This document shows, piece by piece, positions 26,301-33,610 of a stretch of 64,000 bases of DNA (the first letter of the stretch is position 1; each line of letters opens with the position of its first letter). A program made the position numbers and the translations under genes. The DNA lies in the NCBI GenBank assembly GCA_029260395.1, contig JAJDDJ010000017.1, positions 1-64,000 of the forward strand, given 5' to 3'. The stretch is from Phycisphaerales bacterium (GTDB taxonomy: Bacteria; Planctomycetota; Phycisphaerae; Phycisphaerales; UBA1924). Below the pieces are notes generated by a model, which was not told the origin of the DNA, searched no databases, and worked only from the letters and a program-made list of their open reading frames with translations.

Positions 26301-26997
26301 CACCGTGCTCCGCTACCTCATCGTCGCCCTGGGCATCATCGCCGCCTTCAGCGCCATCAATCTCAACTGGTCCAGCATCCAGTGGCTCGCTGCTGCGCTC
26401 ACTTTCGGCCTCGCGTTCGGCCTGCAAGAGATCTTCGCCAACTTCATCTCGGGGCTCATCATCCTCGGCGAGCGGCCGATCCGAATCGGCGACACCGTCA
26501 CCATCGGCACCACCACCGGCACCGTCACCCGCATTAAGATGCGAGCTACCACCATCACCGACTGGGAACGCAAAGAACTCATCATCCCCAACAAGACGTT
26601 CATCACCGGGGATGTCATCAACTGGACCGTCAATGACCCGATGCTCCGGCTCACCATCGCCGTCGGCGTCAGCTACTCGGGCGATGTCCGGCTCGCCGAG
26701 GCCACGCTGCTCAGGGTCGCAGCAGAGCAGCCCGTCGTGCTCAAAGACCCCAAGCCTTACGTCGTGTTCACCGCCTTTGGCGACAGCACGCTCGACTTCC
26801 AGCTCCGCGTGTTCATCCCGAACATTGAGCAGCTCGTCGTCGTCCGCCACGACCTGCACATGCGCACCATCGAGGCCTTCCGCAAGGCCGACATCGAGAT
26901 CGCCTTCCCCCAGCGCGACCTGCACATCCGCTCGATCGTCGGCACCGAGGGCCTCGTCGAGAAGGTCACCAAGGCCGCGCCTTCGACCAAGCCTTGA
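23392..26997 (+). CDS. Large MscS-family mechanosensitive channel (MscK/KefA-like)
   Basis: About 1201 residues. A signal peptide (MTTPALRLCLLAAALLTSWA, then SAQ) is followed by a long Ala/Glu/Arg-rich coiled-coil periplasmic region (about 25-490). Many membrane segments follow between about 500 and 1000, interrupted by a Pro/Ala/Ser/Thr-rich linker near 850-910. The C-terminal MscS core has WLAAALTFGLAFGLQEIFAN, FISGLIILGERPIRIGDTVT and GTVTRIKMRATTITDWERKE, i.e. pore helix and beta domain. Such channels open under membrane tension to release solutes during osmotic downshock. The length and architecture fit the MscK subgroup. An alternative GTG start lies two codons upstream. It converges with the CorA-like gene, 12 bases apart. 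Confidence 0.88.
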   Translation: MTTPALRLCLLAAALLTSWASAQNAARPPVTPDPQVPTIEALRQRVAALGDTDAPATEAFNKAIASLERAAVAAERAATARTEAESAPARLDAIRVELDQPAQEPRPTVQDGASLVQLEQGEAEAIAQLTAARGLVAEIQAEATRRQDRSRTQIPEALARARQRLAELDARPPTADSGTPLAEAKLASIGAERKELTSEIDALEAELASYNARKDLLPARRSLAERRVVEAERLVAEWRTIVSAKRQQEAQATTQEAERLRRETARRHPVLRAFAEETLRLAEQRTKADSIPSRIARSSQLTADARAEFVALRQRYQSVKQRIKASGLNRATGLLLRREFESLPETGALERRLASAHRELEDVEYILFERQEDRVGSDDISLVAQQLLDQIQPAEQAAADLRIVATELGAARRDVLANLENDADRYQDILVDLTLASEGLLEGASAYEAFIKERILWVRSISKDQPPVYVGLAKSVAWFTDPAQWAASVKQIRADIVSRFPTTAFALATLALLVAGRRWSIRRLRLLTDLVGRFRTDRFSHTLKALVFTVLMALPLPVFLWWIGWVLSRPLDQTPVAIAVGSGIQNAAIILLPLAFMQLAIRRNRLAEAHFRWSAETLAPVRRHLRWLLPISIPSMAIVFALDRHGDEAMTSSLGRVAFTTAMAASSVFLFFLFRPHGAIVTAMVNRQPGGWLERLRYLWYPMAIALPLLYIALTWSGYFYTALQLELRMERTALLLLFVIVLHGVLMRWLFLARRRVAVDGARRRREQALVDAETAPAAIADQPTEAGIQPVDEDQINLPAMSLQTRQLFYTSIVVVASFGLFAIWADVLPALRRLDRVELYPQPRVIESSQDDTISVFEASSAPAAATPAPSAAGTPTPAPSNGASDPSTGTVPGMPSMTSTPQQAEADASASASATPEPMVITLADLGLSLVFLVATFIAFRNLPGLIEILVLQRLPLDAGSRYALSTVLRYLIVALGIIAAFSAINLNWSSIQWLAAALTFGLAFGLQEIFANFISGLIILGERPIRIGDTVTIGTTTGTVTRIKMRATTITDWERKELIIPNKTFITGDVINWTVNDPMLRLTIAVGVSYSGDVRLAEATLLRVAAEQPVVLKDPKPYVVFTAFGDSTLDFQLRVFIPNIEQLVVVRHDLHMRTIEAFRKADIEIAFPQRDLHIRSIVGTEGLVEKVTKAAPSTKP

Positions 26998-27009
26998 AGC
27001 CCTCTGCCG

Positions 27010-28008
27010 CTACAGCCACCGGCTCCGACGCACCACGAAGAACGCGGCAAGCCCAAGCAGCCCCATCACCGCCAGCGTGATCCAGAACCCCTCGGGGTGG
27101 TCCTGCCAAGGGATCCCCCCCACGTTCATCCCCAGCACGCCCGTGATCAGCGTCAGCGGCAGAAAGATCGCCGTGATCATCGTCACGATGTACACCCGCG
27201 TGTTCGCCTGCTCGGCCAACGTGTTCGACAGCTCGTCCTGGATCACCAGCCCACGCCCCCGCGCCGCCTCCAGGTCCTCGACGTACCGCGTCATCCGGTT
27301 GATCTCTTCTTTGAGCACCCGCCGGTCATCGGCTGCGACCAGCTCGTGCTTCTCCGCGTAGAACGCCGACAGCGCGCTCGATTGTGCTGATACGTACCGG
27401 TGCAGCAGGATCACCCGGTGCCGCATCATTGTCAGCTGCGCACGGTCAACCTCGTCGCCCGTCGCAAGCCGATCTTCGAACGTATCAAACGCTTCGCTAA
27501 GCTCGGTCACGATCGGCCCGGTGCGCGTTGTCAGGCCGCTTATGAGTGCCACCAGCAGACTGCTCACCGACTTGGGACCGCTGCCAGCTCGGCACGCCTC
27601 AACCAATGCTCCGGTCGCACGCAGTTGAGGGCCCTGCAACGTGATGACCCGATGCGCCTCGGCCCACAGCCGCAACGAAATCATGTCCGCCGGGTCCGCG
27701 CCCTCGTTGAGATTCACTCCCCGCAGCACCATCAAGATGCCGCCATCGCCGGCCACCACGCGGGGCCGCGTCGTTTCCGTGACCAACTCGTCGACCACCA
27801 GCGAATCAAGGCCTGACTTCGCGCGTAACCACGCGCGCGTCCCCTCCTGGTGCCGATCAAAGTGCAGCCACTTGGCCCCCCCGTCACCCTGCCTTCCTTC
27901 ACCCCCACCACCCGGCCCCCCGGCCTCGGAGAGCGACAACGCCCGCGAGGTCCCGAGCTCGAACGCCGCGATCAGGCCGGATTCGTTGTGCTGCTCGCCT
28001 TGGGTCAT
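27010..28008 (-). CDS. CorA/ZntB-like divalent cation transporter
   Basis: 332 residues from ATG 28008 (MTQGEQHNESGLIAAFELGT); a GTG 54 bases upstream is an alternative. The N-terminal two thirds is the cytoplasmic funnel domain with a long helix (VEDLEAARGRGLVIQDELSN). The C-terminus has two membrane helices; the first ends in LITGVLGMNVGGIP with the GMN signature that forms the pore entrance, and the protein ends in a positively charged RRSRWL tail. CorA family members form pentameric Mg2+ or Zn2+ channels/transporters; the short conserved core and the loop after GMN fit the ZntB branch better than classical CorA. Substrate cannot be told from sequence alone. Confidence 0.85.
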   Translation of the reverse strand: MTQGEQHNESGLIAAFELGTSRALSLSEAGGPGGGGEGRQGDGGAKWLHFDRHQEGTRAWLRAKSGLDSLVVDELVTETTRPRVVAGDGGILMVLRGVNLNEGADPADMISLRLWAEAHRVITLQGPQLRATGALVEACRAGSGPKSVSSLLVALISGLTTRTGPIVTELSEAFDTFEDRLATGDEVDRAQLTMMRHRVILLHRYVSAQSSALSAFYAEKHELVAADDRRVLKEEINRMTRYVEDLEAARGRGLVIQDELSNTLAEQANTRVYIVTMITAIFLPLTLITGVLGMNVGGIPWQDHPEGFWITLAVMGLLGLAAFFVVRRSRWL

Positions 28009-28074
28009 GCCGTGAGCGTACCCGGCAGCCCAGCGGGGCAACGGGTCCTCTGTTCGTGCCACGGGCTCTTAGGT

Positions 28075-28128
28075 GGCACAGGCTTGTAGCCTGTGCCTTC
28101 TTGAGGTGGGCCGGGCCTCTTGCCCGGC
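28075..28128. repeat. Two adjacent perfect palindromes
   Basis: GGCACAGGCT-TGT-AGCCTGTGCC (28075-28097) and GCCGGGC-CTCTT-GCCCGGC (28110-28128) lie side by side between two genes. They look like dispersed palindromic (REP-like) elements or back-to-back terminators rather than gene parts. Copies elsewhere in the genome cannot be checked here. Confidence 0.5.
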
Positions 28129-28149
28129 TGCTGGCCGCTCTGTTATGAC

Positions 28150-28380
28150 ATCCGCTCGGCCGATCACCGCATCGGCTTGACCGGATGCCGAGGCGGGCGG
28201 CCCGATTGCTCCATCAGGGCAACCAGATACCCCATCAGGCCAACCGGAGCCTCTGTCAGGTGGACCGGATGCTCTGTCAGGTCCACCGGATGCTCCATCA
28301 ACGCAGCGCAGCGCTCCATCAGGTCCACCGGATGCCTCGTCAGACTGGCCGCATTCTGCATCAGGCGGGCCGGATGCCGC
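28150..28380. repeat. Eleven contiguous 21-bp tandem repeats
   Basis: Eleven imperfect units of exactly 21 bases follow each other without spacers; the consensus is roughly RTCAGGYSSACCGGATGCYC plus one base. Because the period is a multiple of three, most frames stay open and encode heptapeptide repeats (for example A-S-G-G-P-D-R or H-P-V-D-L-T-E on the minus strand). The last unit overlaps the final codons (GGIRPA) of the leftward membrane protein. No start codon with a ribosome site is convincing for a separate repeat protein. Confidence 0.8.
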
Positions 28381-29548
28381 CCGCCTTGAGCTTGAGGACG
28401 ACCAACCACACGACCAAGGAGATCGCGATGGCGAGCACACCCGTGAGCGTGGCGATCACGACAATGAAGCCGCGGTGGGGAGAACCCCACGTGGGCAACG
28501 CAGGAGGCGATGTTGGATCGGTCCAGTCATCCCAGAATCCCGGATGCGTGTCAGGGTGGAGTCCGTGGTTGAGCTTGCCCGACACGAACCGCTCTCGCGC
28601 GACCCGCCAGCCGTCGGCTTCCACTCTGGCCGCGTCATAGAAGGCGTTTGTCTTGCTCTGGGCCCGGTCGGGGAGTATCTCCTCAATCATGAGATCGAAC
28701 TGGCCCAGTTGAGGATGAAGGGAAACAGAACCAGCCGCTTGCAGCTCCGCGACTCGCCGTCCAGCGAGAAACGCCATCACACCGTCGCCTTGATCGGCGA
28801 GCGCCATCGCGAGTGCGTGGAACAGATCAACGCTCTCCCATCCCGAGCCAAGTGTGATGATGCCACTCAGCCCGTTGACAGCGTCGTCGAATCCCGCCTT
28901 CTCTAGCACATTGGACGGGGCAACGTACAGCTCGCCCGCCTTGGCCGCAAAGATGGTCGGTATCGTGAACTCCGAGTTGATCGGCGGTGGATCGAGCAAC
29001 CACTCGATGGCCAGCAACTGGTAGCGTTCTCTGCCAAAGTGCGCATCCGGGTTCACCGCGATCGCCTCGGCGATCAGGTCCCGGCTGCGCGCGACATCGG
29101 TCATGTTTGAACGGTCCGCGCCATTCGCCAGCCACCGGTGCACGTGGAACGTGCCGAGGTTGGCGAGGTAGCGGTAGCGGTGCTCGCCCGTGTCACCACC
29201 AACCGACTCGATGGCTTCGATCGCGGCGAGCTTGCGGGCCATCCACTCGATCGCATCATCGTGCCGGCCCAGCCGGTCGCACGCCACGCCCGCGTTGTCG
29301 TAGAGTTCAAGATCGGTCGAACCGGCTTCGATCTCGCCCGCCACCCGTTCCAGCCGCATCTCGTAGTAGACCGGCGGGAACCGATCGAACCGGCCGGTGA
29401 TGATCTCGACGATGCCCGGGAGGCCCGCGGCCTCGGCCTTGAGCGTGTCGTAGTCCCACAAGCATGCCTTGGCTACGCCGACAACGGTGACCGTCACGGC
29501 GAGCCCGGCCCAGCACAACGCTCTGAATGATGGCAGCGTCCGTCGCAT
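28361..29548 (-). CDS. Membrane-anchored protein of unknown function
   Basis: 395 residues from ATG 29548 (MRRTLPSFRALCWAGLAVTV), which opens with a signal/anchor helix; ACLWDYDTLKAEAAGLPGIV follows. The middle looks like a helical, TPR-like solenoid (LYDNAGVACDRLGRHDDAIE, YRYLANLGTFHVHRWLAN). A second membrane helix (VIATLTGVLAIAISLVVWLV) sits at the extreme C-terminus. So a large periplasmic domain seems held by one or two helices. It lies about 60 bases downstream of the ABC ATPase and is probably cotranscribed with it. I do not recognise a named family. The final residues are encoded by the 21-bp tandem repeat. Confidence 0.7.
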   Translation of the reverse strand: MRRTLPSFRALCWAGLAVTVTVVGVAKACLWDYDTLKAEAAGLPGIVEIITGRFDRFPPVYYEMRLERVAGEIEAGSTDLELYDNAGVACDRLGRHDDAIEWMARKLAAIEAIESVGGDTGEHRYRYLANLGTFHVHRWLANGADRSNMTDVARSRDLIAEAIAVNPDAHFGRERYQLLAIEWLLDPPPINSEFTIPTIFAAKAGELYVAPSNVLEKAGFDDAVNGLSGIITLGSGWESVDLFHALAMALADQGDGVMAFLAGRRVAELQAAGSVSLHPQLGQFDLMIEEILPDRAQSKTNAFYDAARVEADGWRVARERFVSGKLNHGLHPDTHPGFWDDWTDPTSPPALPTWGSPHRGFIVVIATLTGVLAIAISLVVWLVVLKLKAGGIRPA

Positions 29549-29611
29549 GTTCAGCACCTCAACCACTACCAATCCGCGAGCGGGGCAGCGCGGTTCCGGC
29601 ATGCCTCGCCC

Positions 29612-30574
29612 CTACTGCACCAGTCCCTTGGTGAGTCGCATGAACGCGGTTTCGAGGTTCACCGACTCTTCGTTGAACTGCGTGATGCGCAGGCCGTGGT
29701 TGACGAGCATGCTCGGCATGTCGGCGAAATTCTTGCCCTGGCCCTCCTGGAACGCGACGTGCAGCATCGCGTGCTCGCCGCTGGCGTTGTCGCCGCCCTC
29801 GGCGATGGTCACGCTGTCAACGCCCGGGAACTTGCTGAGAAGATCGGCGGCCTCCTGGTACTTCTCGGCGATGCCGATGTGGATGACGTGGCCGATGCGG
29901 GCCTGACGCAGGATCTCGCTGACCGGTCCGTTGAACAGGAGCTGGCCACGTTCGATGATGCCCACCACGTTGCACAGCTCGGCCAGCTCGTGGAGGATGT
30001 GGCTCGAAATCAGGATGGTCTTGCCCATCCGCTTGAGCTCCTTGAGCAACTCGCGGATCTCGATGCGGGCGCGCGGGTCGAGGCCCGACGCGGGCTCATC
30101 CATCAAAAGCACCTTGGGATCGTGCAGCAGGACGCGGGCGATGGACAGCCGCTGCTGCATGCCGCGCGACAGGCCGTTGACCTCCGCGGTCTTCTTGTAC
30201 CCGAGGTCGGTGAGTTCGATCACGTCGGCAACGACCCTGCGGCGCTGCTCGCCGTTGATGTTGTACGCGGCGGCAAAGAACTCGAGATACTCGATGACGA
30301 CCATGTCTTCGTACGCGCCCATGAAGTCGGGCACGTACCCGATCAACGGGCGGATCTGCCGGTTCTGGTAGCCGACGGTCTGGCCGCAGACCTGCGCCTG
30401 GCCGCTCGAAGGCTTGAGGAGCGTGGCGAGGATCTTGATGGTCGTGGTCTTGCCCGCGCCGTTGGGCCCGATGAACCCGAAGCAGTCGCCCTCTTCGATG
30501 GTGAGGTTGAGGCTGTCGAGCGCGACAAGATCGTTGTAGCGTTTGGTCAGGTTGATGGTCTCGATCATGCGCAC
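29612..30574 (-). CDS. ABC transporter ATP-binding protein
   Basis: 320 residues; GTG 30574 has a GAGGAG site 9 bases ahead, and ATG 30568 is an alternative. Walker A is GPNGAGKTTT, the signature is LSRGMQQRLSIAR (LSxGMxQ subtype), Walker B is VLLMDEPASGLDP and the switch His is in ILISSHILHELAEL. This subtype energises ABC-2 exporters of drugs, polysaccharides or gliding-type complexes. The C-terminal 90 residues form an accessory domain. It lies between a large membrane protein gene upstream and the anchored protein downstream on the same strand; no classical ABC-2 permease gene is seen in the operon. Confidence 0.9.
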   Translation of the reverse strand: MRMIETINLTKRYNDLVALDSLNLTIEEGDCFGFIGPNGAGKTTTIKILATLLKPSSGQAQVCGQTVGYQNRQIRPLIGYVPDFMGAYEDMVVIEYLEFFAAAYNINGEQRRRVVADVIELTDLGYKKTAEVNGLSRGMQQRLSIARVLLHDPKVLLMDEPASGLDPRARIEIRELLKELKRMGKTILISSHILHELAELCNVVGIIERGQLLFNGPVSEILRQARIGHVIHIGIAEKYQEAADLLSKFPGVDSVTIAEGGDNASGEHAMLHVAFQEGQGKNFADMPSMLVNHGLRITQFNEESVNLETAFMRLTKGLVQ

Positions 30575-30604
30575 GAACGGATACTCCTCGCCATCACGGC
30601 ATCA

Positions 30605-33223
30605 TCAGGGGCCATCTGCGTCGGGATCGCCGACGCCAACATCTGGGCCTTGGCCGCTTGTCCCAGTGGTGGCAAACACCGGCGGCAGTTCCTCAAGCGG
30701 GTACACCCAACGCACGAGCGTTCGGCCGCGCACCTGCGGCGTGCGCACCTGCCCGTTGATCCGCACGCGGAATGGCGTCGGGCAGCTCTCTTTGCCCTCG
30801 ATCTCCAGGATGCCGATCACCACCACGCACGGCTGGGTGAACCACCGCGAGAGGTCGAGCGTCTGCGAGGTCGCGCGGCGCATGAGCGCCGGGCCTCGAG
30901 TCTGTGTAGTCCCGAACTTAGGTGGCGTGAGCTGGTTGAAGAAGCTCATCGCGACCAGGCGTTGATCGAGCGAGCCTTGAGTAGGCCTTGCGCTGAATTC
31001 ACCGATGCCCGCGCTTGGTCTCTGGGCGAGTCCATCCATGAACGGTTGCAAAGGTGGCCTGGTTACCGTTAGCTGCGAGAGGCTCCGGGGCTCACCTGTT
31101 GGCCATGGCAGATCCAGCTTGTGTGCCGAGCCAACCGCGAGCAACTGTCCCGCTGGTTCGTCGCGTTTGATACCGGTACGAGAGCTCGGTACTAAGCGCT
31201 GAGACCCTGCCTCAAGAGCTGCCTGCCGTTCGATCACGAACACGTGTACGTTGGTCAGCTCGCCGGGCAGGTTGTGGCTGAGCACGCCTTCGAGCGTGCT
31301 CCGGGTCGCGTCGCTCGCGCGGCGGACCACGCCGAAGTCCTCGCCCTCGAGCGGCATCGGGCGGATGCCCTGCCAGTCCATTCCGCCGAGCCATTCCATT
31401 TCGACCTGCTTGACCGTTGACCGCGCGGGGAAGGTGAGTTTGCTCGGTGCGCGGCTGTCGATCGGGTAGCCGCGCGAATCGGGGAACCCGACGCCGCCCG
31501 TGCGCGCCGTGCCGTCGCTCGCCTCCCAAGGCGAAACAACGTGCGCGTAGCGGCCTCGGCCCCCGACGGCAAGCTCGGCCTCGGTGCCGACTTCGACGCT
31601 CGCCTCGCCGTACGCCGGGATCATCACGCTCGCGATGGTACGTGTGCGTTGCAGCCGCTCGCCGTAGACGTGATCGAGGAACGTCAGATGGTCGAACGTG
31701 AGCGCCTTGGGCTTGATTGCCCACGCGCCGCCCCACGCGAGGCCCGTGAAGACCAGCCCCGCGCCGACGAACGCGACCCACGCGTGCCGAGTCAGGTCAC
31801 GGCTCTTGAGCCCGAAGAACCCGCCCGGACCCGCGATCAGCCAATACAGCGCGAACACCGCGATGCCCAGCAGCACGCCCGTCGCCGCCTGACCCGTCAG
31901 GTTGATCTCGTCACCCACATCGCTATCGACCCACGAGAATGTGCGGTTGCTGATCTCCGCCGAGTTGGGCCTGCGGTTGTACTGCTCAACGCCCGCCTTG
32001 CTCATGAGCGCGCCGCGCCGGCCAAGCACGCGGTGCCAGAACACGTCCGCCTCGGGCACGCCCGGCGAGACGCTGTTCTGCGGCACAAAATTCGTCGCGC
32101 TGGGCGATCCACGCCGAGCCTCAAGCCCGGGCAGGTCGAGGCCCACGAGCGTCACCGCGCCGACTCCCACCAGCCGCCGGCTCACGACCGCGCGGCCATC
32201 GGGACCGCTGAGGATCGTCATCGCCTCGCGAGGCTCGGCCTCGGCCAGCGGGTCCAGAGCGTGCACCGTGATCGGCCGCCGCAACAGCACGTCCGGCGTG
32301 ACCGCCAGCATGGGCATGTAGTCCGCGACCGGCTGTGACTCCCGCCGCTCGATGCTCACTCTCGGAAGCAATGTCGCCAGCTCCTGGTTCTCCAGCGCCA
32401 GCCAGTCGTTGCCCACGACCGGCAGCACCACCACCAAGTGCCCGCCCCGCTGCACCCACTCCCGCAGCGCTCGCGCCTGATCGAGGCTCACCCCTACCGG
32501 GCTGCCCTCGCTCCAGATGATTTCAGCGTAAGGCGACAAGCCGAACCAGCGGTCGGGCAGATCGTCTGGCGATACGCCGCGGATCACACGCGCCTGCTCG
32601 TGCCCGAATGGCATGTACGAGCTCTGCGAGTCGATGCCGTCGCTGTACGCATCAAGCCCCATCGTGCGGTTGCCAACGACCATCATCGCGCCCTGCCCCG
32701 CGAGCAGCACCGAGTCCGTCACCGGCGATCTTGGCAGCCGAAGCTGGGCGATCAATTCGCCCTCACGATAACCCAACGCCCCGGTGCCATCGCCTTCCTC
32801 AAGCGCCTCGTACACGCCGACGATCGGCGTTGGGTCGCCCGTGAAGCCCGAGGGAATCCGCGCGTAAAGCGTGACAGGCTGGCGCACGCCGGGGTTGGTC
32901 GAGACAACCGTGCGGTACTCGCTCAGATCGCCGTCGGCATCGGGCAGGCCCAGCCGCACGATCACCTCCCGGCGTTCACTGGTTTGTTCCGTGATGGAGA
33001 GCCTGATCCCGCACCACGAGCCCGCCCGCACCACGCCCCCGATGCCGAAGCTCTCAAGATCGATCCGCACGGGGTCGAGTTGCATCGGCGCATCGCTCGC
33101 TGCGTCCGCTCCGAGCAGGTCCGTCTGCCCACACGCGGGCCGCGCCAGCATCGTGCACGCGACAGTGGCCAGCAGCCAGGCCGCCCATTGCCCCCACCGG
33201 TTGCTCGCGTCCGAGAAAGTCAT
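30605..33223 (-). CDS. Large exported membrane protein, likely partner of the ABC ATPase
   Basis: 872 residues from ATG 33223 (MTFSDASNRWGQWAAWLLAT); a signal peptide ends near ARPACGQ. A long extracytoplasmic region includes a glutamine-amidotransferase-like/DUF4350-type stretch (DQARALREWVQRGGHLVVVL, PVVGNDWLAL). Two membrane helices lie near residues 465-525 (GVLLGIAVFALYWLIAGPGG and VAFVGAGLVFTGLAWGGAWA). The last 350 residues are a further soluble domain. In planctomycetes such proteins occur next to ABC-2 type ATPase genes. It overlaps nothing but ends 31 bases before the ATPase start, which supports an operon. Function unknown. Confidence 0.78.
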   Translation of the reverse strand: MTFSDASNRWGQWAAWLLATVACTMLARPACGQTDLLGADAASDAPMQLDPVRIDLESFGIGGVVRAGSWCGIRLSITEQTSERREVIVRLGLPDADGDLSEYRTVVSTNPGVRQPVTLYARIPSGFTGDPTPIVGVYEALEEGDGTGALGYREGELIAQLRLPRSPVTDSVLLAGQGAMMVVGNRTMGLDAYSDGIDSQSSYMPFGHEQARVIRGVSPDDLPDRWFGLSPYAEIIWSEGSPVGVSLDQARALREWVQRGGHLVVVLPVVGNDWLALENQELATLLPRVSIERRESQPVADYMPMLAVTPDVLLRRPITVHALDPLAEAEPREAMTILSGPDGRAVVSRRLVGVGAVTLVGLDLPGLEARRGSPSATNFVPQNSVSPGVPEADVFWHRVLGRRGALMSKAGVEQYNRRPNSAEISNRTFSWVDSDVGDEINLTGQAATGVLLGIAVFALYWLIAGPGGFFGLKSRDLTRHAWVAFVGAGLVFTGLAWGGAWAIKPKALTFDHLTFLDHVYGERLQRTRTIASVMIPAYGEASVEVGTEAELAVGGRGRYAHVVSPWEASDGTARTGGVGFPDSRGYPIDSRAPSKLTFPARSTVKQVEMEWLGGMDWQGIRPMPLEGEDFGVVRRASDATRSTLEGVLSHNLPGELTNVHVFVIERQAALEAGSQRLVPSSRTGIKRDEPAGQLLAVGSAHKLDLPWPTGEPRSLSQLTVTRPPLQPFMDGLAQRPSAGIGEFSARPTQGSLDQRLVAMSFFNQLTPPKFGTTQTRGPALMRRATSQTLDLSRWFTQPCVVVIGILEIEGKESCPTPFRVRINGQVRTPQVRGRTLVRWVYPLEELPPVFATTGTSGQGPDVGVGDPDADGP

Positions 33224-33287
33224 CCTTTGCAGTGTAGTGCCAACGCTCGGGCTGGATTCAGGCCTCCACCCGGCCGATCCCACCACC

Positions 33288-33602
33288 ATGCACGCGATCC
33301 TCGATCTCCCGACCTGGGCTCAGCTCGCACTCGCGGTCGTCGGCCTGGCCTCAGCGATGGGCGTGCTCTACATCGCCGCCGTCTCCGCTGCCCACTACAC
33401 CGAGCTTCACGAGTTCAAGGTCAACGTCATCACGCTCCGCAACCAGCATCTCCGCCGATTGAGGGCGTTGTACTCCGGGCACGACCCCGACGGGGATGCC
33501 TCGTCCATCTTCGGCGACCCCGACAAGGACAGCATGGTGCCATCGCCAGAGGTTGAGCCGGCGGATGCCGCGAGCGAGAGCCCCGCAAAGAAAGCCGCCT
33601 GA
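33288..33602 (+). CDS. Small single-pass membrane protein
   Basis: 104 residues starting MHAILDLPTWAQLALAVVGL. One membrane helix (about 10-32), a basic amphipathic stretch (NQHLRRLRALYSGHDPD) and an acidic tail with FGDPDKDSMVPSPEVE. The open frame extends upstream but overlaps the divergent membrane gene. No family recognised. It is divergent from the 872-residue gene (65 bp apart) and converges with the M20 peptidase (8 bp apart). Confidence 0.65.
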   Translation: MHAILDLPTWAQLALAVVGLASAMGVLYIAAVSAAHYTELHEFKVNVITLRNQHLRRLRALYSGHDPDGDASSIFGDPDKDSMVPSPEVEPADAASESPAKKAA

Positions 33603-33610
33603 ATCCCCGT

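Noticed and set aside
28150-28380. Repeat block as a CRISPR array
   Set aside because: Units are contiguous 21-bp tandem copies with no spacers and no cas genes nearby.
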